Numbered from the stretch's first letter, positions 1 to 10,588 are shown. The stretch is DNA of 31,023 bases from JAAUTS01 sp038250235 (GCA_038250235.1 JBBSCO010000032.1:1-31023), one strand, 5' to 3'. Made by a program: numbers and translations. Notes: generated by a model from the sequence alone, not told the origin.

Positions 1-740
1 AAAGGCTTGAATGCCAACATGGCTTTCCACGGCACGGGTTCGGCATTTTTGACCTCAAGCGTCACAGGAACATCAGGAATCCGTTTCAAAAAGTACAGAC
101 TGGTCAGCGCCCCGGCGAAGCTGACCGCGAAAGCTAAGGCAAAACCGATATGGGAGTCCGTCCATTTCAGAATTCCCGCTGTCAACAAAGACGTGAACAC
201 AATCGAAGCCAGACTGCACATCTGATCCGTGGAAACATACCTTCCCCGCACCGACTCGGGAACCAGTTGGCTCATCCATGGCAAAAATCCGCAGGAAGAA
301 AAACCACGGCTCGCATTAAAACAAATCAGAAAAAAAAGCATCAAAATCATCTTCGACGCTGAGTCAATGGTCGCAGGCAAAATCGGCACGATGATCATGC
401 CTATGATGAACAAACTACGGATCGACCAACCTCGCAATACAAACGTGCGATAACCCGTTCTCTCGACAAACCTCGCGGCTGGAATCTGCAGAATCGTAAA
501 CAACGGAGTCAGTGAAGCCAAAACACCCAGAATCGTTCCGCTGGCCCCCAGACCACGGAAGTACAACATCATCGGAAGTCCCAGCACGATCGAAAACGAC
601 ATGCTGTTGTAGATCTGAAACCAATAAGCGTTCCCCATGCCCTCAGGCATCGGATCTTTGTATTCAAAGATCAGCTCTTCTTCGTTTTTCAAAGCACCTT
701 TCTCAACAACCTGGAACTCGGAACGCGTAACCAGAAACAA
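1..740 (-). CDS. MFS-type membrane transporter, N-terminal half (cut by the window edge)
   Basis: The minus-strand frame is open from the window edge to position 740 and encodes about 246 residues. They form several hydrophobic segments with the layout of a major facilitator superfamily transporter: an N-terminal cytosolic tail, TM1, a loop with FRGLGAS, TM2, then the AARFVERTGYR loop that resembles the MFS loop 2-3 motif, followed by further helices. The rest lies outside the window and the substrate cannot be told. I chose a TTG start at 738-740 because AGGAAG lies just upstream and the first ATG (648-650) would remove an in-frame N-terminal stretch. The start sits 8 nt after the lysS stop codon, and the ribosome-binding site overlaps that stop, so it is probably co-translated with lysS. 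The family call is firm and the start is tentative. Confidence 0.75.
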   Translation of the reverse strand, partial: MFLVTRSEFQVVEKGALKNEEELIFEYKDPMPEGMGNAYWFQIYNSMSFSIVLGLPMMLYFRGLGASGTILGVLASLTPLFTILQIPAARFVERTGYRTFVLRGWSIRSLFIIGMIIVPILPATIDSASKMILMLFFLICFNASRGFSSCGFLPWMSQLVPESVRGRYVSTDQMCSLASIVFTSLLTAGILKWTDSHIGFALAFAVSFAGALTSLYFLKRIPDVPVTLEVKNAEPVPWKAMLAFKP

Positions 741-748
741 AGAACTTC

Positions 749-2212
749 CTAGTCCCTCGGCTTCATCAGCGGAAAAAGAATGACATCACGGATCGACTCC
801 GCACCCGTCAACATCATGATCAACCGGTCAATACCCATGCCCAATCCTCCTGCCGGCGGCATGCCATGTTCCAAAGCCGTGAGAAAATCTTCGTCCAGCT
901 TCTGCGTCTCTTCCCCAGCCTGGTTTTCCAGACGCTCACGCTGGACGATAGGATCGTTCAACTCACTGTAACCGGGCGAAATTTCCTGCCCGTTGATAAT
1001 CAGTTCATAAACATCCACCAACCCGGGATTTTCCAGGTTCTGCCGCGCCAAGGGCACCAACTCCTTGGGCAGATGGGTGACAAAGAGAGGGTTGATCGTT
1101 TTGGCTTCCACCAGCTTTTCAAATACCTGGTTGGACACTTCAAAATCCTCCATCTGTGGACTCAGCTCCACTCCAAGGCTTTGGGCACGCTCCCGTCGCC
1201 CCTCCGATGTCAGTTCAAAGAAATCAGCACCAGCGGCCTCCTTGATACAGTCATGATACCGCTTCCGCTTCCAAGGCCGTGTCAGGTCGATCACCTTTTC
1301 CGACACGACCTCACCCTGCTCGTTTTTCTGCTCATGGCGCAACACCTCGCCACCCTTGAACTGCATGGCCAGTGATGTGATCAGTTCCTCAACCAGATCC
1401 GCCATTTTTTCAAAATCGGCATAGGCCCAATAAGCCTCCAGCATGGTGAATTCCGGGTTATGCTTTCGGGAAATACCCTCGTTCCTGAAGTTGCGGTTCA
1501 ATTCGAAAACTTTCTCAAACCCTCCCACGAGCAAGCGCTTGAGATACAATTCCGGGGCGATGCGCAGATAGAGCGGGATTCCCAGGGCCTTGTGATGCGT
1601 CAGAAAAGGCTGGGCCGCCGCCCCGCCGGGAATGGCCTGCATCATTGGCGTCTCCACTTCCATGAAACCCTTGCTTTCCATGAACTTGCGGATCTCCCGG
1701 GTGATCAGGCTGCGCATCTGCAGCAACTCTTTGACTTCCGGATTGCAAATCATGTCGAGATAACGTTGCCGATACCGCTGCTCCGTGTCGTTCAGCCCGT
1801 GCCATTTTCCGGGTAGCGGCTTCAGGGCCTTGCTAAGAAAACTGAGGGTTGTGACCTTGATCGATTTTTCACCTGTCTTGGTTGTGAAAAGAGTTCCGTC
1901 CACCCCGATGAAGTCTCCCAGATCAATCAACTTGAAAACTTCCTGCTCTTTTTCCGTCAGGGTCTTGGTCTGGACATAAATCTGAAGCTTCCCCGCCTCA
2001 TCCTGTAGATGCAAAAAATGACTTTTGCCCATGTCCCGGTGGGAAACCACGCGACCGGCGTAACGGACTTCAAGATTCTCCTCGTAAAAATTGAGGATGG
2101 CTTTGGAAGTTTTCGTGTTCGGAAAAAGGCCGCCAAAGGGGTCCACCCCCAATTCCCGCAGTTTGTCCACCTTCGCGCGACGAATCGACAACAGCTCACT
2201 TAATTCTTCCAT
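749..2212 (-). CDS. lysS: Lysyl-tRNA synthetase, class II
   Basis: This cytoplasmic enzyme charges tRNA-Lys with lysine using ATP. The protein has about 487 residues, the usual size. It shows an N-terminal OB-fold anticodon-binding region, class II motif 2 (FRNEGISRKHNPEFTMLEAY) and C-terminal motif 3 (GGLGMGIDRLIMM), plus the PGGAAAQPF segment of the catalytic core. I use ATG at 2212 (MEELSELLSIRRAK), which matches where bacterial LysS proteins begin. An in-frame TTG at 2251 would add 13 residues that do not look like the family. The gene lies between the UDP-glucose pyrophosphorylase gene upstream and the MFS gene downstream and probably shares their transcript. Confidence 0.95.
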   Translation of the reverse strand: MEELSELLSIRRAKVDKLRELGVDPFGGLFPNTKTSKAILNFYEENLEVRYAGRVVSHRDMGKSHFLHLQDEAGKLQIYVQTKTLTEKEQEVFKLIDLGDFIGVDGTLFTTKTGEKSIKVTTLSFLSKALKPLPGKWHGLNDTEQRYRQRYLDMICNPEVKELLQMRSLITREIRKFMESKGFMEVETPMMQAIPGGAAAQPFLTHHKALGIPLYLRIAPELYLKRLLVGGFEKVFELNRNFRNEGISRKHNPEFTMLEAYWAYADFEKMADLVEELITSLAMQFKGGEVLRHEQKNEQGEVVSEKVIDLTRPWKRKRYHDCIKEAAGADFFELTSEGRRERAQSLGVELSPQMEDFEVSNQVFEKLVEAKTINPLFVTHLPKELVPLARQNLENPGLVDVYELIINGQEISPGYSELNDPIVQRERLENQAGEETQKLDEDFLTALEHGMPPAGGLGMGIDRLIMMLTGAESIRDVILFPLMKPRD

Positions 2213-2269
2213 AAGAGGAAAAAGCCTAGGTGAGCCCAGCCTGACCCGCAAACTTTTTCCCCGCGCGGC

Positions 2270-3661
2270 TTAAAGCAGCACTTCGGAAGAATAGGTGCCG
2301 GATGAAAGCGTTTTTTCTGCACCTGAAAGATCCGTCACTATCACTTTGCCCCGGCAAACAACATCCCCGGAAAATCTGACACGCCCCTGCACCTTCAATT
2401 CTGTACACGCTTTTAACGAAGGCACCCCTTTTGCAAAAAGTTCCTCAAAATCGGAAACTTTTTTATAATGGCTCTCATCAAGTTTGACCACGGGCAAAAC
2501 AGGACAGTCTTCCGACTGTTTCAAAGTCCAATCCTCCTGCACCACATAGGCATCCGATCTCAAGACCAGAAGGTCTGAGCAGGTTTTGACCGGGGCAAAT
2601 CGTGTGCGGGGAACAACCAACGCACCCGTGCCCTCAAAAGCTTCAATCGCAGCTCCCATGGCGGTTTCCAATTGGTAGACCTTGGGCGAAGACGGGTCTT
2701 TCGGATCCACTGTTTTACTGTTGCGGATAAGAGGCAATGGAATAAATCCCCCTGCTTCGGCCAGACGTTTTTGCAAAACCTCCAGATTGATCCAGAGATT
2801 GTTTGTGTTGAAAAAGCGGTGCTTCCCGGTGTCCTGGAAGGCCTCGTTGTCCGCTTCAGGGCATTGCGCCGACTCACGAAGCAGAAACCTCCCGCTGCTT
2901 TTACGAATGGCCAAATGTCCGCCCTTCTTGTCTGATGCCGTTCTTTCCGCCACTTCCATCATGAAAGAAAAGTTTTTCCCGGCAAAATAGCGCAGAATTT
3001 GAATGTCCAGACTGGCACCCAGATTGTCCGCGTTGGAAACGAACAGATAGCGAATTCCTTTTTTCAGGTAGGCTTCCAACAAACCGGATGCAGCCAAGGA
3101 GGGATAAAGATCCCCGTGGCCGGGAGGACACCACTCCAGGGACTCGTTTCGGGGCCATTGCACCGCCTCTAAGCTTTCGGCATCGATTTTTGGAACCTTG
3201 GATTGGACGAAATCCAAAGCCAATCCTCCGCCCAGGTCCGGATAACTACCCAGATATTCCAGGGTATCCTGCCGGGTACTGAAGCTGTTCATCAGACAGA
3301 AAGGAATCGGACACTTATAGACCTCCCGCTGATGGAGAATCTGGCGGGCAATGAGATCAAGAAAAGTAAGGCCGTCTTTTATCGTGATCAGGGATTTTGC
3401 TTTATCCAAACCCATGCCTGTTCCAAGGCCTCCATTGAGCTTTAGAACTGCCGCTTGTGCCATCAGTCCTGCTTCCGGATGCCCGTTGCCTGCCACTTCC
3501 TCCAATCGGGGAAGATCCCTTACCGCCTCAATTTCGGATTCGGAAACCAGACCTGTTTCCCCAGTGACAAGGGCCTGATAATTTTGGCGAAAGGCGGCTA
3601 TGGCCAGATCGCCCAGGCCCTCTTTCCGCATTTTTACTTCGATATTTTTCAACGCGTCCAT
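2270..3661 (-). CDS. UTP--glucose-1-phosphate uridylyltransferase, eukaryotic-type (UDPGP family)
   Basis: The enzyme makes UDP-glucose from UTP and glucose-1-phosphate for glycogen, trehalose or polysaccharide synthesis. At 463 residues it is far longer than bacterial GalU (about 300) and matches the eukaryote-like UDPGP family. The nucleotide-binding motif LKLNGGLGTGMGLDKAKSL is at residues 73-91, followed by the FLDLIARQI and LMNSFSTRQDT segments typical of that family. The UDP-sugar region includes VSNADNLGA and the C-terminal part probably forms the beta-helix domain. Specificity for UDP-glucose rather than another UDP-sugar is inferred from the family. It is followed downstream by lysS after about 57 nt. 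Confidence 0.88.
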   Translation of the reverse strand: MDALKNIEVKMRKEGLGDLAIAAFRQNYQALVTGETGLVSESEIEAVRDLPRLEEVAGNGHPEAGLMAQAAVLKLNGGLGTGMGLDKAKSLITIKDGLTFLDLIARQILHQREVYKCPIPFCLMNSFSTRQDTLEYLGSYPDLGGGLALDFVQSKVPKIDAESLEAVQWPRNESLEWCPPGHGDLYPSLAASGLLEAYLKKGIRYLFVSNADNLGASLDIQILRYFAGKNFSFMMEVAERTASDKKGGHLAIRKSSGRFLLRESAQCPEADNEAFQDTGKHRFFNTNNLWINLEVLQKRLAEAGGFIPLPLIRNSKTVDPKDPSSPKVYQLETAMGAAIEAFEGTGALVVPRTRFAPVKTCSDLLVLRSDAYVVQEDWTLKQSEDCPVLPVVKLDESHYKKVSDFEELFAKGVPSLKACTELKVQGRVRFSGDVVCRGKVIVTDLSGAEKTLSSGTYSSEVLL

Positions 3662-3768
3662 GAAGGAAAATAATCACGAAGAAAGGGATTTTTACACGAA
3701 CAAAAAGAAGATTCTTCGGCAACGCCATTCTGTGCAGAGCGGAGGATGACTGAAGGGAATGGGTTCGG

Positions 3769-4299
3769 TTATTTGACCAAAGCAGATATCTCTTTAAACT
3801 GCGGATGCTCCGCGTCACTCAGAAGCTCAAACAGCAATGCTTCCGCCGATGTCAGAAGAATTTTATCCGCAGCAAATTCGCTCAGGGCCAGATCCTTGTT
3901 TTCCTGGAAACGGGAGCCGCAGGCATCGGCCACCACCACCACGGTTTTCCGCTGCATGATGAGATCGTAAATGGTCTGGCGGACGCAAATGTGGGTTTCC
4001 AATCCGGCCACAATGATCTTTTTCCGCGTCAGACGTTCGTTGAACTCACCTGCGGAAAAGCGCGTTTTCTCGAACACTGGAGATGAGGGCGAAAGCTTTT
4101 TCAGGGAATCCACCGTCTTACCCAGACCTTTGGGATACTGTTCGGTAAACGAAACAGGAATACCCAGCTTCACGCATCCGGCAATCAGTTGGCCCAGACG
4201 TTTTTCCAAAACATCCGCACCGAGCATGGCGGGCAGGAGTTTTTCCTGCACATCCACCACCAAAAGTTCCACCTGATCCGCGTGCGTTCTCCAACTCAT
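3769..4299 (-). CDS. Isochorismatase-like cysteine hydrolase
   Basis: A 176-residue single-domain protein of the isochorismatase-like hydrolase fold (YcaC/nicotinamidase group). The expected catalytic triad is visible: Asp16 in VVDVQEKLL, Lys78 in FEKTRF and Cys105 in ETHICVRQT. The segment ADACGSRFQENKDLAL and the C-terminal SAEALLFELL are also typical of the group. The substrate cannot be told from sequence; members hydrolyse isochorismate, nicotinamide, or unknown amides and ethers. Its start codon is only 4 nt downstream of the stop of the AT-rich gene at 4304, so that gene sits immediately ahead of this start. Confidence 0.85.
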   Translation of the reverse strand: MSWRTHADQVELLVVDVQEKLLPAMLGADVLEKRLGQLIAGCVKLGIPVSFTEQYPKGLGKTVDSLKKLSPSSPVFEKTRFSAGEFNERLTRKKIIVAGLETHICVRQTIYDLIMQRKTVVVVADACGSRFQENKDLALSEFAADKILLTSAEALLFELLSDAEHPQFKEISALVK

Positions 4300-4303
4300 A
4301 ATT

Positions 4304-4933
4304 TTATTTGTTTATAGGACTATTTGTACGAAGCCACAAAGAAACCAAATAAGCATAATCATTATATTTCAATTGAGTATGCTTCAGCCTTAACTCCTTA
4401 CATAAAGGAGGAAGTTCTTTTCTAAAAGTTTGATATCTTTTGAGTATAGCAACACCTCCGGGAATGTGTATAGAAGGATCGGCATCTCTGAGCCAATCCC
4501 GCACTATTTCTACCACTTTAGCAGGGTTTCTGTCGTGTCCTTTAATGTCCTGACCTGCAATATCGGAAATAAATTTTTGATATCTGTAACGTGTTCTATC
4601 CACGATCAGACAATTTTTATTTTTGTTATTTCCAGATCCGAACCATTTTGCACCGAGATAAAGACCCAGCTCGAATGGCATATTAAACCTTGGAAGGTTA
4701 GTGCTTTTGTCGAGCTCTGTTCTTGATATGTCATGAACCGCTTTCCCGGAATCAATGATTAACTTTTTCAGCTTTTCAATTCTGACTTGACCTCCATCTT
4801 GCTGCTCTAAAGCGCTACGAGGAATATATCCACAGTCGAAAATCGCAAAAACCATGGCCTCAAAAAGAGGCTTATATGCTTGATCAAAAGGTAGATTCAA
4901 AAAAACGTTTAAATCTCGGCTATACTTTGGCAT
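4304..4933 (-). CDS. Uncharacterised protein, possible TIR-like or nucleoside-deoxyribosyltransferase-like fold
   Basis: About 209 residues from ATG 4933, or 214 from GTG 4948; I prefer the ATG because an AGG lies about 8 nt upstream. I do not recognise a named family, but the pattern looks like a conserved uncharacterised group. A beta strand is followed by PFD (NVFLNLPFD, residues 9-17), then VHDISR near residue 66 and NMPFELGLYLG (84-94) with a candidate catalytic Glu88. This arrangement recalls TIR domains and nucleoside 2-deoxyribosyltransferases, where a conserved Glu before a Leu-Gly or Gly helix acts in glycosidic-bond cleavage. A role as a nucleotide-cleaving defence effector is speculation. 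Base composition is visibly AT-rich compared with both neighbours, which suggests horizontal gain. Confidence 0.7.
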   Translation of the reverse strand: MPKYSRDLNVFLNLPFDQAYKPLFEAMVFAIFDCGYIPRSALEQQDGGQVRIEKLKKLIIDSGKAVHDISRTELDKSTNLPRFNMPFELGLYLGAKWFGSGNNKNKNCLIVDRTRYRYQKFISDIAGQDIKGHDRNPAKVVEIVRDWLRDADPSIHIPGGVAILKRYQTFRKELPPLCKELRLKHTQLKYNDYAYLVSLWLRTNSPINK

Positions 4934-5069
4934 GAGTTGCCTGATCACGTTTTTCGCGCAAAGCTCTCAAAATCCGAAGAGCAGTCTGTACGTCTTTTTT
5001 TTTCAAAGAACTACGCACGGCTGGTTTTTGTATCACCCGTCTTTTTTGAACCGTGCATGTGCTGTCCAT
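4920..5069 (-). CDS. Small basic hypothetical protein (49 aa) upstream of the TIR-like gene
   Basis: An ATG at 5067-5069 opens a 49-codon frame ending in TAG at 4920-4922. It overlaps the start of the next gene by about 14 nt (29 nt if that gene begins at GTG 4948). The product is Lys/Arg-rich (QKRRVIQKPAVRSSLKKK, then LRILRALREKR), with a likely helical C-terminal half. No good Shine-Dalgarno sequence is seen, the closest being AGAGG about 18 nt upstream. The overlap, the shared strand and the common AT-rich composition suggest a two-gene unit in which this small protein could be a partner or regulator of the larger one. Function unknown; it may not be translated. Confidence 0.38.
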   Translation of the reverse strand: MDSTCTVQKRRVIQKPAVRSSLKKKDVQTALRILRALREKRDQATHAKV

Positions 5070-5130
5070 AGTTCCAAATTAGATCCGCCTCTTTGATCTG
5101 ACAAGAGTCAAGTTAAGAGCCTTTTGTCTC

Positions 5131-7080
<1,950 letters not shown>

Positions 7081-7220
7081 AGAGGGGATGGGTGAATGGG
7101 TCGGAAGCCTGGGTTTAAAGAATGATCAATGAAACCCTGTTAACGCTAACAAAGTAAGCTCTCGGTGCCAACCAAAAAAACCTTTTCGCTGAAGAGTGCC
7201 TGCCCCTTCCTGCCGGTTGT

Positions 7221-7775
7221 TTATTTGAGCAGATCAAAAACCCGGGCGAGGATTTTTTCCACCGGCCAGAGGCGGCCCAAGCCTTCGTACCCGCAGGCTA
7301 AAAGACCGGATTCAGGGCCGATAAACTCGACTCCGCGCGACTTTAAAATCTCTACATTTGCCTGCGTTGCAGGATGTTCCCACATTTTCCCGTTCATGGC
7401 CGGGGCCACCAGAACCGGGGCCTTGGTCGCCAACAGGATCGCACTCAAGGCGTCGTCTGCCAGACCATGCGCCATTTTAGCCAGGACATTGGCCGTAGCC
7501 GGAGCAACCAGGATCAGCCGGGCCGCATCCGCCAGTTCGATATGCGTCGGACGGCTGGGTTGGCCTTCATCCCACAAATCCGTCACCACCGGGCGATGGG
7601 TCAGTGCCGTAAAGGTCAATGCACCGACAAATCTCTGGGCATCACCAGTCATCACCACATCGGGTTGTATCCCGGCTTTGCTCAAGGCACTGGCAATCTC
7701 GGCCGCTTTGTAGGCCGCAATGGAGCCCGTTACCCCCAGAACCATCCGTTTTCCGTTTGTGCTGGTCGTTGTCAT
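7221..7775 (-). CDS. coaC: Phosphopantothenoylcysteine decarboxylase (stand-alone CoaC flavoprotein)
   Basis: A 184-residue flavoprotein of the HFCD family that decarboxylates 4'-phosphopantothenoylcysteine in coenzyme A synthesis. Visible hallmarks are the FMN-binding GVTGSIAAYKAAE, His78 in PTHIELADAA, Asn128 in the PAMNGKMW motif, and the substrate-clamp region ESGLLACGYEGLGR with Cys161. In most bacteria this domain is fused to CoaB, but the frame ends right after the CoaC domain, so the CoaB synthetase must be encoded elsewhere. Its ATG directly follows the gmk TGA with no gap, so it is very likely translated in tandem with gmk. Confidence 0.92.
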   Translation of the reverse strand: MTTTSTNGKRMVLGVTGSIAAYKAAEIASALSKAGIQPDVVMTGDAQRFVGALTFTALTHRPVVTDLWDEGQPSRPTHIELADAARLILVAPATANVLAKMAHGLADDALSAILLATKAPVLVAPAMNGKMWEHPATQANVEILKSRGVEFIGPESGLLACGYEGLGRLWPVEKILARVFDLLK

Positions 7776-8402
7776 TCAGATATTTTTCCTTAGCCTGACA
7801 CTTCGGTAACGTTCCGCTCTCATAATGGCGCGGAACTTGATCAAATCTTCCTCCATCGTCTCGCTCAGCAGGGTATATTGGTACTCAGCCCAGACTTCGA
7901 TTTCTCCCGCAGCATTGTTCAGGCGGACCTGGATCTGCTCCTCAGTTTCTGTCCCCCGCTTGCGGAGGCGTTTTTCCAATTCCTCCATGGTGGGAGGCAT
8001 GATGAAAATATCCACCAGGGCTCCCTGCACCAAAGGATCGGCGCATCCCCGGATCTGGCGTGCTCCGGCCACATCGATGTCCAGAACCACATCCATCCCT
8101 TCTTTGATCAGATCCAGAACCTGGCTTTTCAATGTGCCGTAATAATTGCCGTGCACACGGGCGTATTCCAGAAACTCACTCCTGGAGATCCGGTTCTCGA
8201 AATCCTCTTTGGTGATAAAAAAATAATCCTCCTCATCTGTTTCGCCTTTCCGCGCCTTCCTCGTTGTACAGGAAACGGAAAAAACAAAATCCTTGGTCTG
8301 GCGAAGGTTATGGCAAAGCGTGGACTTGCCCGTTCCTGAAGGGGCCGATACCACAAAGAGGATGCCCGTGCGGGTGAATGAATTTCCGGGAGGATTGCTC
8401 AT
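7776..8402 (-). CDS. gmk: Guanylate kinase
   Basis: Converts GMP to GDP with ATP in the cytoplasm. The protein has 208 residues and the P-loop SAPSGTGKST at about residues 19-28. The GMP-binding region begins with SVSCTTRKARKGETDEEDY and continues with EYARVHGNYYGT. The DIDVAGARQIR segment and the lid-region arginines RLRKRGTE are also present. It sits between yicC and coaC in a tight run. In many bacteria yicC and gmk are neighbours and are followed by rpoZ; no rpoZ is seen here. Confidence 0.96.
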   Translation of the reverse strand: MSNPPGNSFTRTGILFVVSAPSGTGKSTLCHNLRQTKDFVFSVSCTTRKARKGETDEEDYFFITKEDFENRISRSEFLEYARVHGNYYGTLKSQVLDLIKEGMDVVLDIDVAGARQIRGCADPLVQGALVDIFIMPPTMEELEKRLRKRGTETEEQIQVRLNNAAGEIEVWAEYQYTLLSETMEEDLIKFRAIMRAERYRSVRLRKNI

Positions 8403-8415
8403 GATACGGACTGCC

Positions 8416-9306
8416 TTACTCCAAGTTCTGCACTTGTTCCCGGATCTTTTCCAGCTCCGTCTTCATCTCCACCACCAGCTTCGAAATCGTAATATCGTTC
8501 GCCTTGCTCCCGGTCGTGTTGATTTCCCTTCCGATCTCTTGGATCAGGAAATCCATGTTCCGTCCTATCGATTTGGGGCTCTTGAGCAATCTCCTGGCCT
8601 CGGCCAGATGCGCCTTGAGCCGGGTCTGCTCCTCCGAAACATCGCTCCGATCCGAAAACAAAACAATTTCCTTCAACAGCCTTTCGTCATCAGCCGCCAC
8701 TTCGATCCCCGCTTCTTTGATCCGTTGCTGCAGGTTTTCGCGATACTTCTTCAGGACACCCGGCTGTAGAGCCGCCACTTTTTCCTGATACCCTTCGATC
8801 AAAACAAAACGGTCTCCCAAATCCCGGCACAGATGCCGGCCTTCACGATCCCGTGATTTCTGAAAGTCCTGCAGGGCTTTGGCCGTCAACTTAAGCAGTT
8901 CCGGCACCGCTTTTTCTACGGGAACTTCCACCGCATTTTCCTGCATCACCCCGGGTAAACGGAGCAGGAATTCGAGGCTGACTTGGTCTCCGGCCCCGAG
9001 TTCTTTTCCCAGAAGTTTGAATTCGCGGTGATAAGCTTTGAGTTTGGTCCGGTCGATGGATATTACCTTCTCTGACGATCCGTTGTTCCTTTTCCCGCTG
9101 ACAGACTGGACCGAAACCATGATGCGTCCCCGGCTGATTTCTTTTTCGATCAGGTCGCGGAGTTCCTTCTCCAGGGAACTGAATTCGCGAGGCAGGCTGA
9201 CCAGCAGATCGACCCCCTTCTTGCTGTTCACCGAGGAGAACTCCACCTTGTAGCGTTGTCCCGACACCAGACCTTCCGCCGTCCCGAAACCTGTCATACT
9301 TTTCAT
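8416..9306 (-). CDS. yicC: YicC family endoribonuclease-like protein
   Basis: A 296-residue protein that begins with the strongly conserved MKSMTGFG and ends with the equally typical GRNMDFLIQEIGREINTTGSK followed by a helical VVEMKTELEKIREQVQNLE tail. The family contains E. coli YicC and B. subtilis YloC; YicC has been described as an endoribonuclease acting on small RNAs. It lies 13 nt upstream of gmk, a conserved gene order. The biochemical role in this organism is inferred from the family only. Confidence 0.93.
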   Translation of the reverse strand: MKSMTGFGTAEGLVSGQRYKVEFSSVNSKKGVDLLVSLPREFSSLEKELRDLIEKEISRGRIMVSVQSVSGKRNNGSSEKVISIDRTKLKAYHREFKLLGKELGAGDQVSLEFLLRLPGVMQENAVEVPVEKAVPELLKLTAKALQDFQKSRDREGRHLCRDLGDRFVLIEGYQEKVAALQPGVLKKYRENLQQRIKEAGIEVAADDERLLKEIVLFSDRSDVSEEQTRLKAHLAEARRLLKSPKSIGRNMDFLIQEIGREINTTGSKANDITISKLVVEMKTELEKIREQVQNLE

Positions 9307-9323
9307 TGTTAAATTGTGATCTT

Positions 9324-9369
9324 GGTTGGAAGGCTGCTTTACGCAACTTTGCGGGCTTCCTGTTCAACC
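9324..9369. other. Nested inverted repeat between trpB and yicC
   Basis: The 70-nt gap between the trpB stop and the yicC start contains GGTTGGAAG at 9324-9332, mirrored by CTTCC at 9356-9360 and CAACC at 9365-9369 with a 4-nt bulge. Inside lies a small CGCAA-ct-TTGCG palindrome. The RNA would fold into a two-tier hairpin. No T-run follows on the minus strand, so it is not a standard terminator. It might be an RNA-processing or stability element, or chance. Confidence 0.35.
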
Positions 9370-9376
9370 CTGGTTT

Positions 9377-10588
9377 TCAACGTATCGGCTTGCCCAGCAC
9401 CCGCGCAACTTCTTCCACATCCTTGTCGCCTCGTCCTGACAGGTTGATCAGGATGATCTGATCCTTGCTCATCTCTTTCGCCGCCTTCATCGCATAAGCC
9501 ACGCCATGCGATGACTCCAGGGCCGGGATGATCCCTTCCAGTTTGGCCAGGGTTTGAAAAGCGTCCAGCGCCTCATCATCCGTAGCGTAACTGTACTCCG
9601 CCCGGCCAATGTCGCGGAGATAGGCATGCTCCGGCCCGACCGCTGCATAGTCCAGTCCGGCCGAAACACTGTGGGTCATTTCGATCTGCCCATCCACATT
9701 CTGAAGTACGAAGGATTTCGTGCCCTGAAGGACGCCTAGCTTTCCGCCTTGGAAACGCGCGGCGTGGCGACCCGGCATGATGCCTTCCCCTCCACCTTCC
9801 ACCCCCACCAGGCGAACCTCTGCGTCATTCAGGAACGCGTAGAAAATACCAATGGCGTTACTTCCGCCGCCCACACAGGCCACAATCATATCCGGCAGGC
9901 GCTCCTCCCTCTCAAGCAATTGCTTGCGGGCTTCTTCGCCAATGATCTTCTGGAAATTGCGCACCATAGTGGGATAGGGATGAGGACCATAGGCTGTTCC
10001 CAGGACATAAGCGGTGCTGCGGACATTGGTCACCCAGTCGCGCATGGCTTCGTTGACCGCCTCTTTGAGGGTTCTCTGCCCGGCCGTTACAGCCACTACC
10101 TTGGCCCCAAGGAAATGCATGCGCGCCACATTCAGAGACTGGCGCCGCATATCTTCTTCGCCCATATAAACGACACACTCCAGACCGAAACGCGCCGCCG
10201 CCGTTGCCGTGGCCACCCCGTGCTGACCTGCACCGGTTTCCGCGATGATCCTTTTTTTCCCCATGCGCAGGGCCAACAGAACCTGTCCCAGGGCGTTGTT
10301 GATTTTGTGGGCTCCGGTATGCAACAAGTCCTCACGCTTGAGATAAATCCGTGGCCCACCCAGATGTTCCGTCAGGCGTTCGGCAAAATAAAGCGGTGTT
10401 TGCCTTCCACAAAAGTCGCGCTGATGCCCCTTCATTTCGGCCAGGAAAGCCTCATCCTTCCACGCGGCTTCATAGGCTTCCGTCAGTTCCGTCAACGGAT
10501 GCATAAGCGTTTCCGGGGCGTACTGGCCGCCGAAGCTTCCAAAATATCCTTTGGAATCGGCCTTGGATACAATCACTGGGTTAGACAT
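9377..10588 (-). CDS. trpB: Tryptophan synthase beta chain
   Basis: Catalyses the PLP-dependent condensation of indole and serine to tryptophan. The protein has 403 residues. The PLP-binding Lys95 sits in LLHTGAHKINNAL, the phosphate-binding glycine run is ACVGGGSNAIG, and FGGQYAPETLM is the conserved start. These features match the classical TrpB1 that pairs with TrpA, yet no trpA follows; the next gene downstream is yicC. The ATG overlaps the last 16 nt of trpF, so the two are translationally linked. Confidence 0.97.
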   Translation of the reverse strand: MSNPVIVSKADSKGYFGSFGGQYAPETLMHPLTELTEAYEAAWKDEAFLAEMKGHQRDFCGRQTPLYFAERLTEHLGGPRIYLKREDLLHTGAHKINNALGQVLLALRMGKKRIIAETGAGQHGVATATAAARFGLECVVYMGEEDMRRQSLNVARMHFLGAKVVAVTAGQRTLKEAVNEAMRDWVTNVRSTAYVLGTAYGPHPYPTMVRNFQKIIGEEARKQLLEREERLPDMIVACVGGGSNAIGIFYAFLNDAEVRLVGVEGGGEGIMPGRHAARFQGGKLGVLQGTKSFVLQNVDGQIEMTHSVSAGLDYAAVGPEHAYLRDIGRAEYSYATDDEALDAFQTLAKLEGIIPALESSHGVAYAMKAAKEMSKDQIILINLSGRGDKDVEEVARVLGKPIR

